Assembly: GCA_019916065.1 (NCBI GenBank) | Contig: CM034233.1 | Span: 9,306,516-9,370,515 of the forward strand | Source of the DNA: Vitellaria paradoxa | Lineage: Eukaryota > Streptophyta > Magnoliopsida > Ericales > Sapotaceae | Direction: 5' to 3' | DNA length: 64,000 nucleotides | Shown here: piece after piece, positions 22,642 to 33,480 of the stretch | Numbering within the stretch: position 1 is the first letter of the stretch | Layout of the letters: each line of letters begins with the position of its first letter | Position numbers and translations under genes: made by a program | The notes under the pieces: model-generated | What the model was told of the DNA's origin: nothing | Database searches by the model: none | Seen by the model: only the letters and a program-made list of their open reading frames with translations

Positions 22642-23822
22642 ATTTAATTAAAAAAATGTTCAAAAATTTTGATTTAATAATATTTTAAGTTGAACTTAGT
22701 TAATCTTGTGTAAAATTCAAATAATTTGATATTCTATACAATATTTATGGAGGATTAGTTTATCAAGTATATTTGATAGGATTAAATAGGATGACAACTT
22801 AAACTTATGATTCAGATTTGATTCATTTATGTTTTGAATAGTTAAGCTCAATTAAATCTATTATAGAATTAAAAGTCTGGAATCATTTATTTCGAATAAA
22901 TTTATTACAGAAACAAAATTCTCCAATTGCTTAATTCGTTTTACTCTGCTAATTGCGGCTTTAATATTTTGAAGTCAAGGCACATGAATTTGGATTCATG
23001 TGTTGAGTTCAGACGCTGTCCATGCAGATCAATTGTTAGAAAGATGAATGTTTGGCAACAAAAATTTCACTGTTTGAATTGTTCACCGCGCCAATCAGAA
23101 GTCTAATCGCCGACCTGCCAAACAGAAACAAAGCAGAGATTACGACCGGAGTGAGGATCTCTGATCGAAAAATTCTTCGATACTTAAGTTAGCTGGAGTT
23201 CTGAGTGAAATAAAGAAAGGAATGTATAATACACTTAGTTGGTAATAGTGAGCGTACCTGAATTATGAGCAAAGTATGGTATTTATAGTAAGAAAAAATA
23301 AATAAATTAATGCCCAATAACCCTATTGTAATGATACTAGACAACACACACGCCCTTTTTTCTTTAAATGCCTTTCACTTCTCATTCAATGCGCCATCCT
23401 TGCATTACATGCACGTAGGCGATTGGGGCATCGAAATTGACAGAATACAGCTTGGAGAGCTGCCCACTTGTTATATATCTATCTACCACTTGCAACGAAA
23501 TAAATTAATTGGTTTGTCTTCTAAGTAATAAATCTAGTTCATTTATTATCATGAAGCATTTATGGTTAAGATCTCGTTAGAAAATAGTGGGGCCCAGTCT
23601 CGGCGTTTCTCTATTTCTATACTCATGCTGAACACATTATATAAAGATCATTTTATGACATGCTTGGCGAATGCCACATGTCACACAACAGGATAGTCAA
23701 CAAGCATCCACAAGTTCGATGCCTAGCTCTTTTGCGACACACACGACGGACGTCACATGTCAAAAATAATGGTGATCGGCAAGCGGTCACATGTCATTCG
23801 TTGAGATGCTCAACGAGCAGCC
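22642..23822. other. Intergenic, no gene seen
   Basis: The left half is AT-rich. The right part (23640-23822) has repeated cacatgtca and gcaagc/gagcagtcac words, which continue into the tandem duplication that follows. The origin of these words is unknown. Confidence 0.5.
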
Positions 23823-24400
23823 ACGTGTCACTCGTCGAAATGCTCGGCAAGCAGTCACGTATTCTAATTTTATTTTGTCCCAACAATGAATGTGTCTGAT
23901 AAATTGCGAATTACATTTTCTAATAATATCATAAGCAATTAAAGGTAACATCGTTGTTGAAAAAATGGGGATGCTGCAAAATATATATTAGCAACAATTA
24001 CTGGTGATATTATAGGTGCGTTTAGCGCACTAAAAAATTCTGAAAATCTTTAAAAATTATTTACTTTTTATCTTGTTATACGAATTATGAATTCACCAAT
24101 TATTTTGCTGTACGTGTCACTCGTCGAAACGCTTGGCGAGCAGTCACATATTCTAGTTTTATTTTGTCCCAACAATGAATGTGTCTGATAAATTGCGAAT
24201 TGCCTTTGCTAATAATATCATAAGCAATTAAAGGTAACATTGTTGTCGAAAAAATGGGGATGCTGCAAAATACATATTAGCAACAATTATTAATGACACT
24301 ATGGGTGCGTTTAGCGCACTAAAAAATTCTAAAATCTCTAAAAGTTATTTACTTTTTATCTCGCTGTACGAATAATGAATTCACCAATTATTTCAAATTA
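23823..24400. repeat. 289-bp tandem duplication
   Basis: Unit 1 (23823-24111) and unit 2 (24112-24400) both begin acgtgtcactcgtcgaaa and share tattttgtcccaacaatgaa, ggtaacat.gttgt.gaaaaaa and ggtgcgtttagcgcac. Each unit ends in half of a family A MITE. Divergence is several per cent by eye. Confidence 0.88.
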
Positions 24401-24440
24401 TCTTATTTTGTCTTACTTTTTATTACTCCAAACGCTCCCT
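24302..24440. mobile_element. MITE-like repeat, family A (copy 3)
   Basis: Begins gggtgcgtttagcgcac and ends ttactccaaacgctccct. In the middle it has cgctgtacgaataatgaattc. Its left part is the end of tandem unit 2; the full copy is present only here, which suggests the duplication breakpoint fell inside the MITE. Confidence 0.6.
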
Positions 24441-24447
24441 ATATATA

Positions 24448-24597
24448 GGACGCCTTTGGTTTACTAAAAAACGTTGAAATTTTTTGAAAATCTCTTAAAA
24501 TTTTTAAAAATTATTCACTTTTTATCTCATTGTACGAATTACGAATTCATAAATTATCTCAATTTATCTCATTTTTTATTGCTCCAAACACGCCCAG
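24448..24597. mobile_element. MITE-like repeat, family A (copy 4)
   Basis: Begins ggacgcctttggtttac and ends attgctccaaacacgccca. Middle block: attgtacgaattacgaattc. Terminal inverted similarity is about 12-15 bases. Confidence 0.65.
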
Positions 24598-24944
24598 GAT
24601 ACATTCCCTTGAAATTAGACCCATTTGGATACCCTACATACATTAAAAAGATAAGATTCGATGCTTGTCTTTATGCTAGTTCTTCAATCCTCTATTATCT
24701 GTAAAAGAAGGAAAAGTTTGCAAAACTGCGAATGGTCTACCACACGACACCACACCCTGGTAGGAATTAGGAAACGGTTGAAATTTTGGAACATGCAGTG
24801 GCCGTATATGGATGCTGTGGCCCTGTTGAAATTTTTAAAATAATTACTTTCGATGTGGAGTAGACATTTTACGGACCAAAAATCCTCAAGAGCATTTGAA
24901 CCCACGGCAAACCGGCCAGGAGGAGTGCTTTGATTTGTGATATT

Positions 24945-25113
24945 GGCTCCGTTTGGAGTTGTACAAAATAAAATAAAATCTTACAAATCTCTACAAACAT
25001 AAATTATGAAACAGTAAAATTTAAATTCTTCACTTATTACACGAATTACGAGACATTTACTTTTACAATATTATTTTATTTTAAACACTTTTATACAACT
25101 CTAAACACACTCA
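24945..25113. mobile_element. MITE-like repeat, family A2 (copy 2)
   Basis: Begins ggctccgtttggagttg and ends caactctaaacacactca. The ends are near-complementary over about 15 bases, and the copy is very similar to 22023-22191. Confidence 0.7.
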
Positions 25114-25738
25114 TGATACATATGCGTACCCGGTTTGAACAACCTAGTACTGTATATGCTCTAATTAATGCAGAGACGGTACTCCTCCGTAGTCCTATAT
25201 AGTTTGGTTTGGTTTGGAAAGTAAAATTAGTAATTAATTAAAAAAAAGTCACTTTTTTTTTGTATTTGTAAAGTAAAAAAAGATAATTTTTTTTAGTTAA
25301 CTTTTTAATTTTCGTTAATTTGATATTTTTGTCCTTAAATTTTTTAAAAAGAATTAAAATATAAGAGGATAAATTTAATCATTTTACAAATAAACAAATA
25401 AACTAATGATGCCTTAAAATAAGTGTATGAATATATATTAATATTAGTAAGCTCTGTTCGTTTATTTCTGCCTTCAAATTTAACGTATATGCTTGTCCAG
25501 AAATGAAAGTCAAATTTCGACTAACGGCCTCCCCAAACATTCCCAAAGTAAACCCCTCCAATCTAACCTCACCAACTCGGCCAGAGCTCTCTCAAACTCC
25601 AATTTCGCGTTGGAGACGTGCAAATGAGAAACCAAGATAAGGCCTCTGATGCCAAAGTCAAATTCCTAGCTATATGGGTCCCTCCATTCCAAAAGCTCTT
25701 CACCGTCCGCTTGACCAATCCCCCCCCTCTCTCTCTCT
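25114..25738. other. Intergenic, upstream flank of the 25.9-kb PIP gene
   Basis: AT-rich to about 25460, then more balanced sequence that is probably proximal promoter. No other gene recognised. Confidence 0.55.
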
Positions 25739-25755
25739 CTATATATATATATAAC
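25727..25755 (+). promoter_or_regulatory. CT repeat plus TATA run, promoter of the 25.9-kb PIP gene
   Basis: A ctctctctct tract followed by TATATATATATA about 150 bases before the chosen ATG. This pyrimidine-patch-then-TATA arrangement also precedes the 8.7-kb peptide gene. Confidence 0.5.
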
Positions 25756-25903
25756 CATTTGATCAGTTGCGTATATCATTCTTCAACAACTTCATTCTCC
25801 ATAATCAAAGCTCGTTTTTTCATTTGGAAGTGAAATTACTTCTTCCTTCTTCATAGTCATAGTCTTCTTGGAATTTGAATTACGCGCGCAGAATCACAAA
25901 GCT

Positions 25904-26167
25904 ATGACATTTAGAAAGAAGAGTTCATCAATGAAAAACTTTTGTCTGGTGTTTGGCGTCATAGTTCTCTTAATGGGCACGCAGTTCGGCGCTGTCCATT
26001 GCCGAGCTCTTGGAGCAGTACCAGAAACCAGAATTGCAGAACAAGTTGACGACGGAGCTTCGTCTGTTGTCTCCTCGGAGAAATTGAGCAGTCGTCGTTC
26101 CGATGTTACAAGGAAACTGGCTTTCAAATTGGCTTCTGGGCCTAGTAGGAGAGGTCCTGGCCATTAA
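25904..26167 (+). CDS. PIP-type secreted peptide precursor (PIP1-like)
   Basis: 87 residues from the ATG at 25904; a TTG further upstream only extends an untranslated frame, and a second ATG at 25931 is the alternative start. The N-terminus is basic, then a hydrophobic signal core (about 12-28) and likely cleavage after VHC. An acidic pro-region is followed by basic residues and the C-terminal KLASGPSRRGPGH (75-87), which carries the complete SGPS..GxGH signature and resembles the mature PIP1 peptide of Arabidopsis. Such peptides are secreted, processed, and sensed by RLK7 to amplify pattern-triggered immunity. Single exon, with no lesions. Opposite strand to the two other PIP-like genes in the window. 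Confidence 0.9.
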   Translation: MTFRKKSSSMKNFCLVFGVIVLLMGTQFGAVHCRALGAVPETRIAEQVDDGASSVVSSEKLSSRRSDVTRKLAFKLASGPSRRGPGH

Positions 26168-27810
26168 TAGACAACCCCCCTTCATCTTCTAGATTTTGTT
26201 ACAGAGAGGGTGATCATTTCTTCTTGATCATGATCTCTAGGATTAATTCTTTTTCTCTCCTCATAAGGGTGAACCTTGTAATTCTTGTTATTTTTTATTT
26301 TTTATTTTTGAGAAAGTACTAGTAAATCTCTTATGTTACCAAATTACACTGCCTCTCGTCTCTCTCTATCTATCTCTTCACTACGGAATAAATTTTTAAT
26401 TCCTAATTAATTGAGTTGGCTATATAAGTTATCTTTTTATATTCATTTCTGTTGAGCGTGATTCTGTCGGTAAAGTTATTTAAAATTAAGTATATTTTTT
26501 TATAATCTCAGTTGATATAATTTTGGCTATAGCTCAATTAATGCTATTTATTCTCATAGACGATTTTCCCCGTTCTGGTCAATAATGAATCCAAAGCTTT
26601 TCTTCCACGCCTGATCAAACTCTTGTGTGCAAATAAGAGAATATGAAATGAGGAAAGATTAATCATGTTAGTCCCCGCCGTCAAGGCCTATGGCTTTCCA
26701 GTACTGATTGAAGAACAGTTGGAGCTGCATAGAGAGAGAAAATCACCAGAACAAAATCAGATTTTAGTGGCTGATATATCAAATTATCTCCGCTGTCTCC
26801 ACGTTTCTTCAAAGCTGACAATCTTGATAGAGTTGTGACTCATTCTCGTTATATTCAAGGCATGGTTATAATAATAAAGCAATCTGTTGGTAAACTCACA
26901 AGATGTGTTTATATGCATAGAAATCTAACTGTACAACCCACTCGATCGGTGTCACTACATATTACAAGAAACACAGTATCACAACAAAGTATTTACTAAG
27001 AAAAAAGAGACTTTTCGATTTTGAAAATTTAACGGGTCTTCCTACAAGTAGAGGGAAGAGGGTGAGTGAGTAAGGCCCAGCCCGCCAAGCTCGACCCATT
27101 TTTTAGGGCTTGGGATCAGATATGTTGGCCCGGGTCCAGCTTAAAATATTAATAATAAATACATATAATTGAATTTTATGTATGTATGTATTATTTCATT
27201 TGCTTATTTTATAAAAAAAAAAAAAGTTCTCATATCAAAATTAGTAGAAAAATTTTATTCAAACTAAAAAAAATCAAAATTTGTAGAAAAAATTTATTCA
27301 CACTAAAAAAAAAAAAACTTACTTTTATAATTTTATGCATAATTTTTTTTTATCTAAAGGTACAATCTTAATTTTTTCAAAAAAAAATAATGAATTACAT
27401 GTGCAAGCTTAAAACTTTAACTTAGTCTATATAGACAATAAAATTATTCTTAACTCGACTCGGGTTGTTCACCTCAGTTTTTCAGAACTCGTATTAATCG
27501 GAATGATTAAATCAGTAAATTTGTAACTCAGTCTAATAAACTGTCTAACTTAAAATATAAACACATTATGTCAAAAAAAAAAATAGTTTAAGTCATTAAA
27601 AACCATTGTTGAATCAGTGATCCGTTCAAGTATTAATTTTTATATGATTTTTAATTATTTTAATATTTAATTTTATAAATATATTATATTTAATTTATTT
27701 ATGATATTACGATTTAATTCCAACGAACTCGATCATTCAATCATTGACACATAAATTGGTCAATATTTTTTTTTCCCGTTCATTCAATGGTTCATGTTTC
27801 AAAACATCAA
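26168..27810. other. Intergenic, no gene seen
   Basis: 3' flank of the PIP gene, then AT-rich DNA. A GC patch near 27070-27140 (ggcccagcccgcc...ggcccgggtccagctt) resembles hAT subterminal sequence and may be a fragment of one. Confidence 0.5.
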
Positions 27811-28148
27811 ATGCTATTTGATTTGTATTTTTATTTGTCGTGTTCTGTTTTTATTTTCTATTTTTTGTTTTATATTTTGAAAATCTTAAAATAAAAAAAA
27901 ATGAAAAATGTCAAAACTTATTCGGTTTGATATTTTTTATTTTCTATATTTTGAAATTTTCTTTGTTTTGAGTTGAAAACACTCAAAATAACTTTTTGTC
28001 ATTTTACATTTTATATGTAAATCTATTTTCTGTTTTTTAAAACAGATTTTAAAAATACAAGCGACAAAATGTACTTTAAAATCTTTTCCTTATTTTCAAA
28101 ATTATAAAATGAAAAATAAACTCAAAAAATGTATACCAAATGACACCT
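27811..28148. mobile_element. MITE-like repeat, family B (copy 2)
   Basis: Begins atgctatttgatttg and ends taccaaatgacacct. The internal blocks ttttgagttgaaaacactcaaa and gcgacaaaatg occur in the same order as in 20005-20319. Confidence 0.65.
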
Positions 28149-28763
28149 TAATAATTTAAATTATCAATTAAGTTGGTGAATAAAAGATAGAAAATTTATA
28201 ATTTAATTCAAAATTTTATAAAAAGAGAGAGAAGAATAAAATAAAGAGTAGAGAAAATGCTACATAAAATTTAAAAGTTTAAAAAAAAAAAATGGAAGCA
28301 AGCCCCGATTTTAGGATTCCATGCACCCCTTTACACAGTTACTAGCTACACCTTCCCAGCCTTGAACGACCAACTTCTACTACAGGGCTTTGTCCAGCCT
28401 AGGAACATATGATTTGCACCGAAACCCTTAGAACACTTCAAGACCATAAACTTAAACATTAATCTAACCTAGGAATAAAGTTAAGAAGGCCTATGATCTA
28501 GTGTAAGAAATCTAAAGAAAAATGCTAGTGTCTCATCCATAGTTTAAAAAAAAAAAAAAAAGATGACCTTGGATCCACAGACTACAGCCATGACTCGTGT
28601 GTAAACTGAACTAGACCATGAGCATTTAGTTACGTTTGTCCGATATTTTTTTGACAACGACGACGATGATAATGTGTTCGAGGAATTGGCCAGTAATCTC
28701 TGTAGTATTCTTCACAAAAATGATGATAGATGCATTTGTTATTCAATTGCAATAAAGACCTCA
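28149..28763. other. Intergenic, no gene seen
   Basis: Mixed-composition non-coding sequence. Not recognised. Confidence 0.5.
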
Positions 28764-29413
28764 GGCCTGATTGTATGCTGTTAAAATTTCAAGAGAATAA
28801 ATTTTAATGTGATGCTTAAAGAGGGGATAACTTTTAACTTAGTTTAGATATTTTATAAATAAAAGGGAGTGAATGATAGAAAAAGTAATCAAATGACTCT
28901 TTTGCCCTTATGATGTCCGAAACTTAATTACCCATTAAATTAAATATTAAATTACAAAATCCACTCTATTTAATTATTTTTAGATAATTTGAAATTATAT
29001 TATTTATTTCATTGAAAATTTAATTTTTTATAAATTTATTTAAAGAACTTTTTTTAAAATATGTATTTTTAAACGACTGGTTATTATCTAAATTTTTTTT
29101 AATTATATTTATTCTGACTTGTTGGTCTATCTATTATTTTTTTCCTAGTATTATATTTATTTTGTTCAAGTTAACAATACTGTTAACGAGGGCTAAAAAC
29201 GCCAAAAACAAGGGATTTAGAGAGGAATAATTTTTTTGCTAGCCCAAGAGTGCCCAAAAATTATCCCCCCAGGGGGGAAGTAAGGGGCAAAGTTAAGAGA
29301 AGGGAAGAGGGGGGATAAATTTGCCATCTAAACAATGACAAAAGTGTGAAACCCACACTTATGAGGGAATAAAAGTTTTGGAGGGGACCTTTTTCTTCAT
29401 CCAATCGGCCCCC
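28764..29413. mobile_element. Possible MITE
   Basis: The left end ggcctgattgtatg resembles the complement of the right end catccaatcggcc. The interior is AT-rich with a purine-rich segment near 29270-29320. No target duplication was confirmed, so this is a weak call. Confidence 0.35.
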
Positions 29414-30551
29414 TAAGGATAGTTTTTTTGTGAACAATTTTACATGTGAAATGCAAATATTATCAATTAATTTTTATCAAAATTTGGCATAAATTGCCTA
29501 ACTTCAAATCTAAATAAATCTACAAGTAAAGCAGACTATAACACTGGTAAAATTGCCCAGAATTATTCCTTCCTAAAACCATCGGTGATGGATGCAGGCG
29601 CTTCATTTCCCAACGCGATACAGATCAAAATACTATCAAATCTCGGGCAATCACTTGAAGTTTTATTAGCTCAAACCCAAGCCACGCTAGTTGAGGATGC
29701 TTAATCGCCAATCTTTGGGAGATTCCTGTGAACAGTTTCAAATTGCTCAACCACCAAAAATCTGAGAGTTAATAACCATTTTCTTCTCAAGCGTTAACTA
29801 AATATAGAACATAACATCTCAAAACTCTCCACCACTACAATGGCCTCCATAAAGATGAAAATGGTTTGGTGATGCACCAAACATCTACAAAGAACAAAAC
29901 ATCTGCGGCACACTGAATTGCCGTTGGAGATTCGCCAAAGATGGTTCAGGCAGCACCACACATCAATCAAACAGGTTTGCTTAAATTACTTTCACTACCT
30001 CACCTGGATCCTCAACCAGAACAACTGAACAGATTCATCAATGTTTCAGTAGGCCCCATTTTATTTTTTTCAAGATGGACTCATCCAAAAGATCTCACCT
30101 AAGGAAAAAAGAAACCTGAACATTAGAGCAAAAGGATAGTCCTAACTTTTCACGAGTCCATGACTTTCACTTATCATGCACGAGCAGAGTAAACGAGGGA
30201 AATAAAAGGATGTCAAAGTAACTAAATTCAGCAGTAAAGATGCCCCACCTTGCCTGAAGTCCATATAGTGCTACAGGAATTTGACAAATTCAATCAACCA
30301 TCATGACTCCATAATCAATCACATTATGAAGCCTAAAAGCAACTTAATGATGACTGCCTAGCACAGTGATGGCGAAAATGATACTTAATATAAAGACATT
30401 GGGTGCTTGCGCGCCAGAACTCAACCAAACTGGACTCACTTTCAATTGAATAGATTCCTAAGTATTACTGTATAATAATACCAGAATTAAGCCACAGGTA
30501 GACGCATGATTTTGGTACAAGACTTATTCAAGCCACAATGCCATAGGAAGA
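29414..30551. other. Intergenic of mixed composition, no gene identified
   Basis: Less AT-rich than its neighbours (about 29560-30540) and without A/T homopolymers, but every frame is broken by stops. It could be UTR or non-coding transcript sequence. Nothing specific can be supported. Confidence 0.4.
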
Positions 30552-30840
30552 TATTGTCTGACTAGTATAAGCCTTTTCAAATATTTTCCAGATATCATTT
30601 TTGTCTTCTACAAAAAAAAATGGCGAAAATCTAAATCGATGAAAAGCTCAAAACCCCATCAACTCATTTCACCAGTCCTAGAACCCCAACATACTATATT
30701 GTCTGACTAGTATAAGTCTTTTCAAATATTTTCCAGATATCATTTTTGTTTTCTACAATAAAAATGGCGAAAATCTAAATCGATGAAAAGCTCAAAACCC
30801 CATCAACTCATTTCACCAGTCCTAGAACCCCAACATACTA
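30552..30840. repeat. 145-bp tandem duplication
   Basis: Unit 1 (30552-30696) and unit 2 (30697-30840) both start tattgtctgactagtataag and end gaaccccaacatacta. Only a few differences are visible (cc/tc, gtc/gtt, and the length of an A run), so the duplication is recent. Confidence 0.93.
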
Positions 30841-30901
30841 TTGGTTACCATGGAAAAAGATGAGAAAAACATAATATGATGAAAGGATGGTAAAAATTTA
30901 A

Positions 30902-31545
30902 GGCATGGTTTGTTACAAGGGAATAAAATCGAATGGCAATGGGGGTGGAATGAAATAAGCATTGGAATGAAATGCCCATTCTGTTCATTTGCTTGGTCAC
31001 TGACATAAAAACCATGAGAATGGAATAGGCATTCCAATTCCCATAATTTGGCTACATATTTTAAACACGATGTAATAAAAAATTATTAATGTATTTTTTT
31101 TAAAGACCAAAATATATGTATATATATACATATATATTATGTTTTTAACAGCCACACCAACTAGTTTGGTAGCTTTGGTTAGTTGAGTTGTATGTTTTTA
31201 ACAATCACATATTTTTTTGTTTTATGTTTTAAACAAGTCATATAAAAATAATTTTTATTTTCTTTTATTTTCTAATCCGAAAGAACAAAAAATTATTTTT
31301 TCTTTTATTTTACTTTCTTTACAAACCTTTACCCTTGTCATTTTGTTCACGAGGAGGGAGAAAGAAGGGTCAAGACTCAAGATAGACAGAGCTATTCTAA
31401 ATGAATAGGCATTCCCTCTTTTAAAAGAGGAATAAAAATGTGGGAATGAAATGGAATAGCCATTCCATTTCAACAATAAGCGTACCACACAAATAATGGA
31501 ATGAAAGTGTGGGAATGGCTTTCCATTCCCTTGTTCCAAACAGGC
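30902..31545. mobile_element. TIR element (MITE), 644 bp
   Basis: The left end ggcatggtttgttacaaggg is matched by the complement of the right end, gcctgtttggaacaaggg. Internal gaatggaataggcattcc-type palindromic words occur near both ends. TTAA flanks both sides (30898-30901 and 31546-31549), compatible with a 3-bp TTA/TAA or a 4-bp TTAA duplication. Non-coding. Confidence 0.7.
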
Positions 31546-31549
31546 TTAA

Positions 31550-32567
31550 GACCTTTTCTGCTTTGATCATAATTTCCTATCATTTGATAAAAGTCTTAGC
31601 CTAAGTTTCTCTCAAGTAGGAGGGAAACAATATTCGCGTTCATTCCCCTTTAAAGTTCTATCCCATCAATTTCAGGTTCTAAGCAAAATGCTGAGAAATC
31701 AAGAGTGAATTCCGAACCATGCTGTTCATTGCATCCACGTAAACAACAAGAAACATATCTAGCATCTGAGCTAAAAGTGAGTGGGATCCTAAGACGTACA
31801 GACAGTGGTGCAGAAGCTCCAATATTCAACCATCAGATCATATACCGGGATGTGAAGAACACAAAAGGCAATACAAAATAGAACTACCACAAGAACCTCT
31901 TTTTCATTTAATTTTGTCACTAGACTAAAGCTCCAACAGTAGTATCAAAAGAATATAAAAATAAATACACCCCCCCAACCGGCATATCATCTTAAGAACC
32001 TAGAGAACTTAAATTTCAATTTATTCCTCAACCAATCTTTTAAGTACCAAAGATTCCTCAAATTTTAAACCAATAGTAAAAGGAATTCAGGCAATTTCAT
32101 TAACTAGCATACATCTACAACCATGCATAAGAAAATTAGACCATAAAACAGCACCTGTATGAGCAGTAGGCAAACATGAATTGTGACTACATTAGTGGGA
32201 ATTATATAGAGAACAAAAGGTAAGTCGCGAAACCAACTTAAAACCAATCAATAAAACCAAGAATGGTATTTAGTTTGACTTTGCAAAATTGATTAATAGG
32301 TCAAAGCGCGATGTATAATAATCAAAGTGATTCGTCATCATCCAATATAGCATCAAATGTAAGAGAAAAAAAATGAAATTGGAGCACATTGCTATAAGGA
32401 TTGGAATAACCATAAACCCTAGACATCAACATAGCAATATTACTAGCAAAAAGCAAAATGAATAAACAGTACATAGAGATCTTAATATATGGAGAAAGCA
32501 GTTCAAACAACCGAAGCCCTAATATACCGATGTGAAGTTGAAACAAAAACCTAAAGCCTCAAGGAGA
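31550..32567. other. 3' flank of the WPP gene, no other gene seen
   Basis: Mixed-composition non-coding DNA. It probably includes the 3' UTR of the minus-strand gene ending at 32568. Confidence 0.5.
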
Positions 32568-32999
32568 TCAAGACTCGGCCACCATGGATGTGTCTTCACC
32601 GCTGGCGGTGGGAGGGGGGTCCACATCCGGAGCCCGCACCTCGTTGTTTCCATCCACTGCCGAGCCCGAAGCGGATCTGGACTTGACGGCCTCCAGCATG
32701 CGCTTGCTGATCTCTCTAGAATAGACCTGCAGGATCTCAATGCCGTCGTCATCGGCGGACGCGGAGTCCGTAGCTACAGCGAATGCCTCCTCCTCGATGC
32801 GGCGACCGGCCTCGGCAGCCTCATCGGAGGATAGGGTTCCGTAGCGCTTGGAGAGGACGGAGGGAGTGGAGAGAGTCTCGATAAGCCGGTTAACAACGGC
32901 GTCGCGAGTGCGCTGGGCCGGCGGCCAAATGCTGAAGGATGTGGTGGTCATCCTCTCGGTCACATCTCGCTGTGGCGGAGTCTGCTCGGTCTCGGCCAT
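32568..32999 (-). CDS. WPP-domain protein (MAF1/WPP1-2 type)
   Basis: 143 residues, single exon. The WPP domain spans roughly residues 20-108. It contains SIWPP (23-27) and a TRDAVVNRLIETL helix (31-43), then SKRYGTL (50-56) and REISKRMLEAV (95-105), all hallmarks of plant MFP1-attachment factor 1 / WPP1/2 proteins. These small soluble proteins sit at the outer nuclear envelope and move to the forming cell plate, binding coiled-coil partners (MFP1, WITs). Their WPP fold also targets RanGAP to the nuclear envelope. The tail (109-143) is acidic and variable, as in the family. Start is the ATG at 32999. The hAT transposon at 33415 begins 416 bases upstream of the start. No lesions. Confidence 0.93.
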   Translation of the reverse strand: MAETEQTPPQRDVTERMTTTSFSIWPPAQRTRDAVVNRLIETLSTPSVLSKRYGTLSSDEAAEAGRRIEEEAFAVATDSASADDDGIEILQVYSREISKRMLEAVKSRSASGSAVDGNNEVRAPDVDPPPTASGEDTSMVAES

Positions 33000-33406
33000 C
33001 GTTGGCTCTTGCTAGACCTCCACAGCAGCGCTATTACTCTCTCCGGTGATGTCGGTCGATTGACTCGGCACCAATCAAATGCGAAATTTATTTGCAGGAA
33101 CCGGGTCTTGGGGTTAAGGGGGCTATAGTGAAAATATCTATTGGAGGGCTGCAGTAAAAAATATATAGTGAGAATTTGTTTACATTTATTCTAATGGTTT
33201 CAATTTATTTTAATTAAAATTATTTTTAAAATAAAAATAAAAATAAAAATTTTAAAAATTTGATTGGAGTATAATTAATATGGAATGTCAAAAGTCACGT
33301 GTCATTAAAAGGTAAATAAATCCTCACCATTCATTTTTTCACTGTAACTCCTGCAGTGGATATTTTTACTGCAGTCCCCTTGAACCCGGGGTCTTGCTTT
33401 ACTCGG
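33000..33406. other. Upstream flank of the WPP gene
   Basis: Likely promoter and leader of the minus-strand gene. The ctgcagt word recurs (near 33151, 33352 and 33370). No other gene. Confidence 0.5.
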
Positions 33407-33480
33407 GTGTTGATTAGGGATGAAATAGGTCGGGCCGGTGCCCTGTTGATTAGGGATGAAATGGGTCGGGTCGGCCCACG
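33407..33480. repeat. Duplicated 5' terminus of the hAT element
   Basis: gttgattagggatgaaat followed by aggtcgggccgg recurs 37-40 bases later as gttgattagggatgaaat followed by gggtcgggtcgg. Both copies include the last bases of the target site (GTTGAT) plus the first about 25 bases of the transposon. Confidence 0.85.

Noticed and set aside
23823..24400. CRISPR-like regular repeats
   Set aside because: Only two long units, no short direct repeats with unique spacers, and a plant nuclear context.
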